This document shows positions 1 through 10,700 of a stretch of 64,000 nucleotides of DNA, piece after piece. This DNA comes from Ampullaceana balthica. Taxonomy: Eukaryota; Mollusca; Gastropoda; Lymnaeidae. A model generated the notes under the pieces. The model made no database searches. It was not told the DNA's origin and worked only from the letters and a program-made list of their open reading frames with translations. A program made the translations under genes and the position numbers. The stretch is taken from the NCBI GenBank assembly GCA_944989445.1, contig CALYLW010000018.1:1840430-1904429 (forward strand), given 5' to 3'. Positions within the stretch are counted from its first letter, which is position 1; each line of letters starts with the position of its first letter.

Positions 1-767
1 TGCTTCCCCAACTGAAAATTGAAACCCATACCTCCAGGTCGGCAATCAATCGATCACACTAACCATTTGACCATTTTTTCTTTTTAAAATTATAATTAAA
101 ACTCTTTAATATTATCGATTGACGTGGATAGTTTCACGGATTTCACCTGTTAACATAGAAATTGTTTTCTTTTTTTTCTTTTTAGTGCACTTTTTATATG
201 TAAATAAAAGTGTGTCCTTTAAAAAAAAATTGTTTAAAGCAATTTATTTTCTACTTTTTAGTCTCAAAATTTTTTTATATAGTTTTTCGACCTTATCAGT
301 TATAGTTGTAAAAAGATATATTATTTATTACAAATTTATGTATTAAAAAAAAGTTTCCCCAACTGAAAATTGAGCCTCGTACCTCCAGGTTGGCAATCGA
401 TCACACTAACCATTCGACCAGGAAAGTTCTTTCTTTTAAAACTTATGATAAAGACTCTTTAATATTATCGCTTGACGTCAACACATTGAAATTACTTGTA
501 TCCCTCTGGGGTGAATTGAGGTGTGGTTCATTGAAAAAAAACACAAACATATATAAAGATAAACAAAAAGTGCATTAATTTAATTACTGTACATTCGATC
601 GATCTGAAATTTTGTTACAATGCATTGTCATCCAAGATTCTGTGGTAAAATGTTGAGATCTCTAGAACCATCAAAATTGGTTTCATTTTACGTTACAAGA
701 TTTGACGCATACAACATACAAACAGTGTGACTTAAATAAAAGCGTTTTATAATAAATGGAGACCCAC

Positions 768-983
768 TTGTTGAAAATATTTCGTCAGCGGCAACGTGGA
801 TTGACCTGTACCACAGCAGACGTCAACAGCCAGCTGATGTCCAGCAGAACTGGCCGCGTTATGGTACGTCATGATCTTGCCGTAGATTTCCTGGGGGTAT
901 GGCGGTCTGTAGCTGGCATACTTGTTGGCGAAGTGCTCTCCCTTGTGGAGACTTTGGAGAAACTCTTCGGTTTCTGAGCACAT
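768..983 (-). CDS. First exon of a second, tandem methyltransferase gene (partial)
   Basis: Same 72-codon exon as 47399-47614: ATG at 983, the CCGTGQST motif and the donor GTGGGT after FQQ are all kept. It differs at five nucleotides and two residues (Gly for Asp at 35, Ala for Ser at 44), with no stop or frameshift. The rest of this gene would lie left of the window on the same strand, making a head-to-tail pair with the gene ending at 27569. Whether those other exons exist cannot be seen. An orphan duplicated first exon is the alternative. Confidence 0.7.
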
Positions 984-1321
984 CTGTTAGATAACACTAA
1001 TTTCAGTTTGAATACCCAGATCTCCTACTATCTTGTTTAGGGATTTATGTATTTCTGAAATTATTTCTCACGATTGTAATGTGCTGTTTGTATTATATTA
1101 TTAATTTGTTAAAGACAGTGGTTGATTCGGAATATATTGCACATTTTTTTTTCTTATTTTTTTTTAAAAATATTTTAAAGTCCCAAAACCGATGGTCATA
1201 GGGGGTCCTAATGTTTCAATTAGAAATTACTAGGGGCTTGGTAAACCTTGGTGAGTGCCCCATCTCCCTTCCAGGTAAGCAGAGGACTTTCTTAGCGTTA
1301 GTCATTCATCATTTTTTTAAA
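984..1321. other. Upstream flank of exon 1 copy, no feature seen
   Basis: DNA upstream of the exon at 768-983, shared with copy 2 (47615-47943). The 5' UTR exon and promoter of the methyltransferase may lie here or further right. No clear TATA box or CpG-rich stretch was recognised. Confidence 0.4.
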
Positions 1322-1878
1322 AAATCCCTCATATTAACTTCACCGCCGTCTCTGTCTCTCTGTCGTTCTGTCGTCATCTCTCTCTCTGTCTGTCTCTCTG
1401 TCTTAGGCGGGCGGAAAAACAAAGTAAAAAATGACCCACTTCCCGTCATCCGATCGTGCTGAAATTTGGCACACGGATCTGTCTCACCTAACAATGCATC
1501 GTATCAAAATTTCAGATCAAACGTACCGTAATTAAATTAATGCATTTTTAGTTTATCGTTATATAACGTATGTAATTCAAATTCACTGTTTGTTATTGTT
1601 TTTTTTCATGTGAGAGTTGGAGTTGACGCGTTGACGCGACCTATCGAAGTAACGGCGTGCTTTTGTTTACATTTTATGTGTCACGCTGAGCTCGGTCAAG
1701 CGATCGGTGACCTGAATTTTCCCATCTCCCCCCCCCCAGGGTTATGAAACAAAGTTGAGTTAAGACAGATTCAATCTGTAAATGTTTGTCGCGTTTGAAA
1801 ATAATCAATACTGTTAGTTATGTCTCATATATAAGGGATTTATAGTCAAAAACTTTGTTTTTACGGGTTTGTTTTATT
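1322..1878 (+). mobile_element. Family A element, unit 1 of a head-to-tail array (Helentron-like, non-autonomous)
   Basis: Starts AAATCCCTCATATTAACTT, followed by a CT/GTCT-rich microsatellite. Near its right end it has the inverted match ATATAAGGGATTT, then a small hairpin (AAAAAC-TTT-GTTTTT) and a tail ACGGGTTTGTTTTATT. No open frame. The terminal/subterminal inverted pair, microsatellite and 3' hairpin resemble Helitron2/HINE elements; the class is inferred. Confidence 0.6.
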
Positions 1879-1904
1879 AAATCCCTTATATTAGCTTCAC
1901 CGCC

Positions 1905-1950
<46 letters not shown>

Positions 1951-2443
1951 GTCTTGGGTTCGCGGTCGGTCGGTCAGGAGGGCGGAAAAACAAAAGTACA
2001 AAATGACCCACTTTCCGTGCAGCCATCGAGCTAAAATTTGGCACATGGACCCGTGTCACCTAACAATGCATCGTGTCAAAATTTCAGATCGATCGAACGT
2101 ACCGTAATTAAATTAATACTTTTTTTTAATTTTATCTATATAAACTATATGTAGTGGTCGCAATCGTTTACATTTTACGGGTCACTTTACTTCAGCCTAG
2201 CCACCGGTGAACACATCTCGTGTTTAAACCAGGTAAACCACCTGGAGTTGAGTTAACTAGTTGACGCCACCCGTCCATGTACACACCCCCTCCCCCATTC
2301 CCCAAGTTTTAAAGCCAGGGGAGATAATTTCGGTTTCAGTCTGTAAATGTTTGTCGCGTTTGGACATAATCAATACTTTTAGTTAAGTCTCATATATAAG
2401 GGATTTATAGTCCAAAACTTTGTTATTACGGGGTGGTTTTTTT
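1879..2443 (+). mobile_element. Family A element, unit 2
   Basis: Abuts unit 1 with no spacer, so the junction defines both element ends. It contains a long (CT)n tract at about 1907-1942 and the conserved core with GATCGATCGAACGTACCG. Confidence 0.65.
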
Positions 2444-2862
2444 AAATCCCTTATATTAACTTCACCGCTGTCTCTGTCGTTCGTCGTCGGGCAGTCGGGA
2501 GGGCGGAAAACAAAAGTCGAAAACTTCCCGTGATGCCATCGAGCTGAAATTTGACACATAGGCTCGTGTCACCTAACAATGCATCGTATCAAAATGTCAG
2601 ATCGATCGAACGCACAGTTATTAAATTAATGCATTTTTAGTTTATCTATATAAACTATATGTAGCAGTCACTTTTGTTTACATTTTACGGGTAACTTCAC
2701 TTCACGCCAGCCATCGATTACAACACCTCGTGGAGGAGGAGTTCACTCAGTTTTAGGCTGTAAATGTTTGTCGCGTTGGAACGTAATCAATACTTTAAGT
2801 TCTGTCTCACATATAAGGGATTTATAGTCAAAAACTTTGTTTTTACGGGGTTGTTTTATTTT
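2444..2862 (+). mobile_element. Family A element, unit 3
   Basis: Head to tail with unit 2 and shorter than its neighbours. Same terminal AAATCCCTTATAT and subterminal ATATAAGGGATTT pair. Confidence 0.65.
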
Positions 2863-3313
2863 AAATCCCTTATAATAACTTCACCGCCGTCTCTCTCTGT
2901 TGTTCGTCGTCGGGCAGGCGGAAAAACAAAAGTAAAAAATGACCCATTTCCCGCGAAGCCATCGAGCTGAAATTTGGGACATAGACTTGTGTCACCTAAC
3001 AATGCATCGTATCAAAATTTCAGATCGATAGAACGTACCGTAGTTAAATTAATGCATTTTTAGTTTATCTATATAAAACTATATGTAGCAGTCGCTATTG
3101 TTTACATTGTACGAGTCACTTGACTTCACGCAAGCCATCGGTGAACACATCTCGTGTTTTAACCAGGTGGAATTGACTCAGTTTCAGGCTGTAAATGTTT
3201 GTCACTTTGGAACATAATCAATACTTTAAGTTCTGTCTGACATATAAGGGATTTATAGTCAAAAACTTTGTTTTTTTACGGGGTTGTTTTATAACGGGGT
3301 TGTTTTTATTATC
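2863..3313 (+). mobile_element. Family A element, unit 4
   Basis: Head to tail with unit 3. Its right tail contains a short local duplication (the ACGGGGTTGTTTTA motif twice) before unit 5 begins. Confidence 0.65.
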
Positions 3314-4081
3314 AAATCCCTTATATTAACTTAACCGCCGTCTCTGTCTTGGGCGGGCGCTAAAAGAAAAGTAAAAAATGACCCACTTCCCGTAATGCCA
3401 TCCAGCTGAAATTTGGCACACGGACCCGTGTCCCCTAAGAATGCATCGTATCAAATCAGATCGATCAAACGTACTGTATTTAAATTAATTCATTTTTAGT
3501 TTATCTCAATATGAGGTATGTAATTCAATTTCACAGGTTTTTTTTCACGTGACAGCTCAGTTCGCGCGTTGACGCCACATCGTCGATGTACCGCATGCTT
3601 TTGTTTACATTTTACGTGTCACGCTGAACTCGGTTCAGCGATCAGTGACCAGACCTTTCCCCTCTCCCACCCCCACCCCTCTTGTGGTTATAAAGCAAAG
3701 GGGAGTTATCTTATCTTATCAATACAGACGCTCCTTCTATGCAGAAGATAGTTGCGTCCACAGACCATGAAAGATGATCTGTTGGCAAGTGATGCAGCAT
3801 TCACAGGCCACGGCTTTGTGGGTTCCACGCATTACCCAGCCGCCTAACACTACAAGTGTTAGGTACCCATTCGGAGCGGGGTGACTCAGGGACGCCCTAG
3901 GCCCCGGGAACAAGCCCTTGCCTTCACACGGATTCGAACCCGTGACCATCGGTACGACAGTCCAGTGCGCTGCCACTCGACCACCGAGTTAAGACAGATT
4001 CAGTCTGTAAATGTTTATCGCGTTTGAACATATTCAAGACTTTTAGTTATGTCTCATTTATAAGGGATTTATAGTCAAAAA
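3314..4081 (+). mobile_element. Family A element, unit 5, interrupted by a SINE
   Basis: Last unit of the array. It keeps the AAATCCC start and the GGGATTTATAGTCAAAAAC subterminal part, but lacks the final tail and runs into an AT-rich simple repeat at 4082-4135. A SINE is inserted at 3708-3989. Confidence 0.6.
3708..3989 (-). mobile_element. tRNA-derived SINE with LINE-like 3' tail
   Basis: On the minus strand the head carries an A box (TGGTCGAGTGGCAGCG, complement of 3968-3983) and a B box (GGTTCGAATCC, complement of 3930-3940), as in polymerase III tRNA promoters. The body runs left to GGACGCAACTATCTTCTGCA and a GATAA-repeat tail at about 3709-3722. It lacks a foldable acceptor stem, so it is not a tRNA gene. 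A short direct repeat (GAGTTA) flanks it. The 3' part is shared with LINE fossils in this window. Confidence 0.8.
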
Positions 4082-4408
4082 CAAATATATATTTATATAT
4101 ATATATATATATGTGTATATGGATATATATAATTCATATGCTTATTCTGAAGTTGTGAATAATAAATAAATATAAAGCAAATTCTTTTTAATCCTCGATC
4201 ATAAGACCAAGTATGACAAGTCTTATTTAGACTGAAATGAAAAGCAAAATAAAAAATGTTATTTCTTACCTTAAAATTTCTACCAATATAATTTCAAATT
4301 TTAAACAGAGTGTATGCAGTGAAACTGATTTAATTTGTTGGTGCTCCAGGCAGTCTGAGTTGTCTCACTACCAGAAACGTAGTTCAGCGCCAGTTTTAAT
4401 ACTGTCTG

Positions 4409-4602
4409 CCAGTGGCGTCCCCAGTGTTGGTTTCACCCGTTGCTCATGGTGTCGTCCCCTCATGACTTAGCCCATAGATCTCCTACGAGTCTGCCCCTGC
4501 CAAATATCGAGAAGATTCAGAATTATATATTTTGGTGTCACCCCTTGCATGGTGTCACCCGGTGCGGTCCGAAACCCATGCAGCCCCCTTGTGACGCCTC
4601 TG
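4409..4602 (+). mobile_element. Small MITE with CAGTGGCGTC-type ends
   Basis: Left end CAGTGGCGTCCCCAG and right end GTGACGCCTCTG form an imperfect inverted repeat. Present at the same place in copy 2 (51387-51594), so it predates the duplication. Flanking 8-mers match only in part. Probably hAT-type. Confidence 0.45.
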
Positions 4603-5183
4603 CTTTCTCGTCAACCTACAAAAAGTGCATGTGTGTATTGTCCCAACTGCTGTGCAAATGCTAATCTCACGACATTAAGATGTAGGAAGTATTGTCGTTG
4701 GCTAAAATATTATTGTGGTACATGGTGGGTTTTTTTCTTTCTCGAAAAAAAATCCTTTAACATCGTATTTAACTTGAGGTGTTTCTTTATAATATTTAGT
4801 TGTTTTTTTCGATTAGTTCCAATAAATAGGATGGATCCAACTGGTTGTATCAGGACCACACACAGATGGTTAATAATTTTATGTGTATAAATTCTAGCAT
4901 TTATCCGTACCTCTGTGTTTAAAGATATATTTAAATAGTTCATATAAAAGGGGGGATAATATGGCTCGCCTGAAACAAACGAAATGTAATGTAAGGCGGA
5001 AAACACGATTATCTTTTATCGGTATCATGATTGATTAGTGTGCTTAGCTTCCTCGAGATGAAATACAAAATACACAAACAAATTTGATTCCTCAAGATGC
5101 CTCGATCCATCTGGAATGTTAAAAGGAAAAATATCATACATGAATGAGAGTTGTTATAGTCATAGTAAGTCATGTATATATAT

Positions 5184-5575
5184 TAGGGCTGGTAACGATT
5201 TACAATTTTTATAGATTGATTAATCTGTAAAAATTAATCGATTAATCGACTAATTAGTGATTAATTTTAAAAACATACAACTGAAAACCTCAAGGGAAAT
5301 AACAAAAACAAGTAATAGACATATTTTGTTTTAATTAGTTATTTACTCTGTCATTTGTCGTCATGTTTGTTTACGTTTTTCCCGTCTAAATAAATTTATT
5401 ATGATACGCGGGAAAAGTGCGTTGGTAAAAAAATAAATTATTATTAATTATTTATTAATAATTTTTTTTTAATTTTAGAAATTTTTTCTTTAATTTTAAT
5501 CGAATATTTATCGATTAAAATAATTTTAATTGATTACAATTTTTAGACAATAATCAAGAAATTAATACATACATA
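5184..5575. mobile_element. AT-rich MITE-like repeat with ATCGATTAATCG palindromes
   Basis: Begins TAGGGCTGGTAACGATTTAC, a hAT-style end, and contains repeated ATTAATCGATTAATCG. The matching right end was not found. The same block is in copy 2 at 52177-52560. Confidence 0.4.
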
Positions 5576-6251
5576 TTCATATACATATATTTTGGAACGT
5601 AAAAATTTTGACTCATGATGACAGGTTAACACAATGATGAAATATGTAAATTTCTAAAATAACCACTTGAGGTGAATACACAATTGGAGCGAAAATGTTT
5701 TTTTCAAAGACTTTCAATAAAAAAATATTTTACAGTAAAGTTTTACCGTTATTAGATCTAAATGACACAAACTTATTTTAATTACAGCTTAGTTTTATTT
5801 ATTCTAATTTGTAATTAAATATTTTTACATACTTTTTTTAGTTTTCAAATGTTCATGAATTTAGTTAACTTATTTTATTGACCAAAAAGGTCATTACTGT
5901 TGCTATGATAAACATTGAAATTGCGGATGTAATCAGTCTTTAAAAAGAAAAATACAAGAAAGCCATACGAATTTCTCTGCAGAGCAGTTCGCCTAGATTG
6001 TCCGTATTTGGTTGTCTGATCGCATGTCCACGTTTAACGTCAGCAGTAGATAAGAGGGCAACACTGACTTAATGAATTGACGGCTGGACCTATCTTGTTG
6101 TTATGCAAGGCACGATAAAAGTTGGCCAACTATTAAAGAAGATTTCGTTCAGGACAAATTTTGATTTTTTGCGAAAAAATGATTTGAATCTTACAAGGGC
6201 TATTGCCATTGTGACGTAATGAATATCTTGGTGATTAATATTATTATTAAA

Positions 6252-7318
6252 CTAGCTGACCCGCGGCGTAGCATACGCCGCTTATGATTTAGTTACGGGT
6301 GAAGACTTTCTGAAAGACAAAGTTGTCAAAATGGGTTGGGTTTGGGCAAACGACTGTGAGTGAATGAAAAGAAGGAACTCTGGAGAGACCCGTGGCGTAG
6401 CTTACGCCGTAGACTTGCTCATCATAGAAAGTGCAAAGAACGATTGTGAGAGTACAGACACAAAAAAGCAGCACTAAGTAAATAAAAAATAGCGAGTCAA
6501 CGTAAAGACATGCACACTGAGGTTGTTGTTACCCGCCTCCCATTTATTTACCGACGTTCACTCGTGTTGTTTTGATTTCTTCGTACTGTAGTTTGTGCCC
6601 GTTCTTTCTTCTCTCTCTTTGCACTCTCCATGAACAAGTCTGCGGCGTATGCTACACCGCGAGGCGTTTAGTGTATATTGATTCCCGTTGTCTGTATGGA
6701 TGTAAGTTAGGTGGCGCTGCGATCGATTTTGTATAAAAATATTATATGACGTCATTGTTTTATGCTTATATTTTAGTTTTTGAAAAGGGAACGATGTACA
6801 AATAAGATTTGAGCTGACACGCGGCGTAGCATACGCCGCTAATGATTTAGTGACGAGTTGTCTGTATGTATGTATTGAATAATGCACACAAAGTATTTCA
6901 TAATAATTATAAATCCTCAAATCCTATTTTTACATCGTTCCCTTTTCAAAAATTAAAATGTAAGCATAAAACAATATTCTCATATAATATTTTTATACAA
7001 TCCATACAGACAACGGGAATCAATATACATAATTAACATAAGTAACTTATCCGTGTTTGATAAATACGAAATATTAAACTTGCTTAAATGTACACAAAGT
7101 ATTTCATTATAATTATAAATCCTCAAATCCTATTTTTACATCGTTACCTTTTCAAAAATTAAAATATAAGCATAAATCAATGACGTCATTTAATATTTTT
7201 ATAGAAAATCGATCGCAGTGCCACCTAACATAACCTAAAAATATTATATGACGTCATATCCGTTACATCCACACATACATACATACATACAGACGACGGG
7301 AATTATGTATATTGATGA
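6252..7318 (-). mobile_element. Helitron (non-autonomous), defined by an empty site
   Basis: Read on the minus strand it starts TCATCAATATAC and ends with a perfect 8-bp hairpin (GCGGCGTA-TGC-TACGCCGC), seven bases and CTAG. It sits between A (6251) and T (7319) with no target duplication. Copy 2 has the uninterrupted host sequence TATTAAATCATACATTTC (about 53232). Hairpin-like segments recur inside (near 6390, 6640 and 6815), suggesting nested or dimeric copies. No coding capacity. Confidence 0.8.
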
Positions 7319-7339
7319 TCATAAATTTCATTTTAAAAT

Positions 7340-7447
7340 ATTTTTTTTATCTTACCTCATCTTATCTGTTACAGACGCTCCTTCTATACAGAAGATTATT
7401 GCGTTATATATGGTTTGTATCTAGTCCTGAATTCTTATGAAAGTTTT
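7340..7447 (-). mobile_element. 3' end of a LINE fossil (left half, split by 7448-11728)
   Basis: Minus-strand 3' UTR and GATAA-rich tail of a LINE, including GAAGGAGCGTCTGTAACAGA. It continues at 11741-11830. The intact equivalent is 53255-53465 in copy 2. Confidence 0.7.
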
Positions 7448-7560
7448 CTCGCTCCTATGGAGCCGGACCTATGGATGGTCCGCCGGAAAGGTTTGGCCTC
7501 TACGTGGCCCGGGAGACGAGTAAGGAGCAGAGCAGACTGCACCTGAAACTAACAAACCTG
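7448..7560 (+). promoter_or_regulatory. Structured 5' end of the retrotransposon
   Basis: The first bases hold several perfect inverted repeats: CGGACC with GGTCCG around a 7-base loop, GGCC with GGCC, GCTCC with GGAGC, and the outermost CTCG with CGAG about 70 bases on. The position at the exact 5' end suits an internal promoter or a self-cleaving ribozyme as known in R2 and L1Tc. I could not fit a full HDV-type double pseudoknot. Confidence 0.4.
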
Positions 7561-7786
7561 ACAGCTGGAAATGTCAAATAAAAGCACCAGAACCCCCCAT
7601 GAATTAAGGGGGGAAGGGCTAGACCTTAGCGAGAGGTCTGGTGTGAGGTAGACGGGAGAGCAGCCTCCCTAAACCTAACAAAGCCCGGCTCGGCAAGCCG
7701 AAGACCGAAAGTTCCTCCGAACAAGGGGTGTGGCGCCAACGCCACACCCTCAATGGAATGAAAATTTCTGTTCAACCCCCTCTCAT

Positions 7787-10700
7787 ATGGACTACAATTT
7801 TGATACCTCCGCAGGACATGGCGCTGTCCTTCTAAACTGCCCCCAAAAGACGCTTCGGAGTGGGGCGTCTCGAGGGTCTGTCACTGCTCCTCCTCCTGTG
7901 CCGGTGACGAACGACAGGCCGGCACAAGTTGTAACGCACACTGACCGTGCAGGAAAAGTTGCTAAGAGACAACTCACTCGTACTCTTAATGTACTACAAT
8001 TGAATGTGTGTGGCATTCGACCAAAGCAACCGGAAGTGCTCAAGCTACTCCACGAACGTGAAGTGGACGTAGCCCTCTTCCAGGAAACGCTTCTGAAAGG
8101 GAAGCCGTTCCACCTTACAGGTTATTCTCTCTATCACTGTAAGTGTGGCAGTAAGTGTCGAGGGATCGCCACAGCGGTACGTGACGACCTTGCAACTGAG
8201 GTACTTGAAATAAAGTGCCTCAGTAATACTGATACGATCACGATAAAGGTACACAAATGTGATAAGTCCTACGTTATCACAAATGTGTATAACCGGCCCA
8301 GAAACCCGATAACCCTGCCAATTGGTACTGAGACCATATTTGACAGGAGAATAATAGCGGGTGATTTCAATGCCCAATCACCTGACTGGGGTTACGCTGA
8401 CCGAAACCCATCCGGTCGCTATATTGAGGAAGTTGCACTCAATACAAACCTCATTCGGCTCCAAAGCGCAGAGAGCCCCCCTACTCTACTGCATACGGGA
8501 CACAGCACCGAGTCCCGCCCAGACTTGTCGCTAATATCAGCGGACCTAGCGTCCCATCACAGTCTGGAAGTCCTAGCAGAGGTAGGATCCGATCACTTGC
8601 CAATCTTAATGAGGTTTGAGCTCAAGACAGTAAAGGCACGGTGCGAGCAGCGACAATGGGTGTTCAGGAAAGCAAACTGGGACCGATATGTGGGCGAGAC
8701 CCACAAGTTGTTACTACCACTAGACGTCGAGGTGGACGACGTCAATGTGGTCTACGAGAAACTGTGCAGCGCGATCCTTGGCGCAGCACGCAAAACAATA
8801 CCGAGGACGAACGGAAAACAGAAATTCAGGCATTACTGGAATAAGAGCCTGAAAGAGCTTGTGAAGCTGAGAAAGAAGGCTCGGAAAAAGGCTGCGAAAT
8901 TGAAGACGCCCGAAGCTCGTAGGGCGTACAATAAATTAACAGCCGAAGTCCGAGATACGGTCCAGAAGGCAAAAAAGGCCAAATGGGTTGGTACGTGTGA
9001 AAACCTCGATCTCGACGGCAGAAAGGTCTGGCGATTGGTAAACGCACTCTCTGGCATGGGGAAGACAAAAAACCCATCCCCACTACAGACAGATGGGGGA
9101 AAGGTGGCAGGTGAAGAAAAGCGCGCTAGTGCGCTGAATAAGCACTTCGCCAAGGTAAATCGTAAGGCCAGAGAGACTGATGAAAGTCGGACCATAAACC
9201 GGATGAGAAAGGAGGGGGACCAGAGGCAAAGTAATGGCCCCCACCTAGAAGTTTTCACGGCAAATTTCACTCTGACAGAGTTGCAAACAGCCCTCGATAA
9301 GTGCGAAACAGGGAAAGCACCAGGCCCGGACAAGGTCCATAACGAAATGCTCAAGCAGCTGGGCATCGAAGAGAGGCATAAGCTATTGAAGCTTATCAAT
9401 AGGACCTGGACTACAGGCATTTTGCCGAAGCAGTGGAAAAAGGCCACAATTATCCCAATTCAGAAGGAAGGGAAACCAGGCGATCGTCCGGACAGCTATC
9501 GTCCTATATCCCTAACATCGTGTTTGGGGAAAATAGCTGAACGGATGGTCAATGCCAGGCTATATTGGTTTCTAGAGAAAAATAAGTGCATTCCTGTGAC
9601 TCAGGGCGGCTTCCGTAGAGGGCGCCAGCCGATGGACCAGGTTGTCCGTATTGTGCAAACTATCACTAATGAGCTACAGTTGCGAAACCATACATTGGCT
9701 GTGTTTTTCGATCTAAAACAGGCCTACGATAAGGTCTGGCGTACTGGACTTATGTATAAGCTCCAGCAATTGGGAATAACAGCGAAAATGCACGCCTGGA
9801 TACATTCGTTCTTGGAGAATAGAACGATCAGAACCCGCATGGGGGATTCTATATCCAGTGAACCTCGGCTACAGGATGGACTCCCGCAGGGGTCTGCCCT
9901 AAGCTGTACGCTGTTCCTAGCATACGTTTGCGACATTCAAGCGTCTATCGAGTGTCAGAGCGCGATGTTCGCAGACGACTTGGTTGTCTTGACGTCCGGT
10001 AAAGACGTAGCGAATTTGCAGCACAGACTACAGCGCGACCTCGATAAGATCGAAGCATATGCCAAAAAATGGAGACTAATAGTGAACACAGAAAAAACCG
10101 TCCATTCCATTTTCACAAATGGAAGGAATGCACTAAAACACGATGTTGTGCTTAACATCTGTGGGAAAAGGCTGAATTGGGACAAGACACCAACGTATTT
10201 GGGCGTGCGACTGGACCAGAAACTCCAGATGCACAATCATATACGTGAATTGCGCGCCAAAACCTCTGCTCAATTGTCCCTGGTGAAAAAACTTGCTAGC
10301 ACAAATTGGGGCGCTGACGCAAGAACGCTGAGAGCTCTTTACCTCAGCAAAGTGAGAAGCGCCATCGACTACAGCCTCCCCATCCAGGCCTTTGCGAGCA
10401 GAACAGCGCTCGAAGACCTGGATAGAGTCCAAAACCAAGCGTTAAGATTGGTCTGCGGGGCGTTACGTACCACACCCAACGCCGCGGTAGAAATCTTGTC
10501 AAACGTGGAACCGCTCAAAGTACGGCGAGAGAAGGCAATACTAACTACGGTGGAACGATACCGTAGAATGGACCGTAACGAACCCTGTTTTCAGATACAA
10601 GACAGGTGGGTAAAACGCTCGCGACTGAAACGACCCTCCTTTATGGACGCGGTCAACGAGCTCGAGGTTTCAGTCAATTTACCCAAAAGCAGGGAAAAAA

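Noticed and set aside
756..977. Plus-strand frame opposite the exon 1 copy
   Set aside because: Shadow of the minus-strand methyltransferase exon; the same shadow appears at 47387-47608.
3920..3989. Functional tRNA gene on the minus strand
   Set aside because: A and B boxes are present, but there is no matching acceptor stem and the sequence continues into a SINE body and tail.
4237..5006. Small frames shared by copy 1 (4237-5006) and copy 2 (51213-51849)
   Set aside because: They cross a MITE and AT-rich DNA, change frame between copies and show no protein-level conservation.
7730..7732. GTG at 7730 as the start of the retrotransposon protein
   Set aside because: The first in-frame ATG is 7787; GTG is an unlikely start in an animal. 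The frame is open upstream only to 7679, so no earlier ATG is available.
8045..10438. Minus-strand frames inside the retrotransposon
   Set aside because: Antisense shadows of the EN-RT-RNase H frame without recognisable domains.
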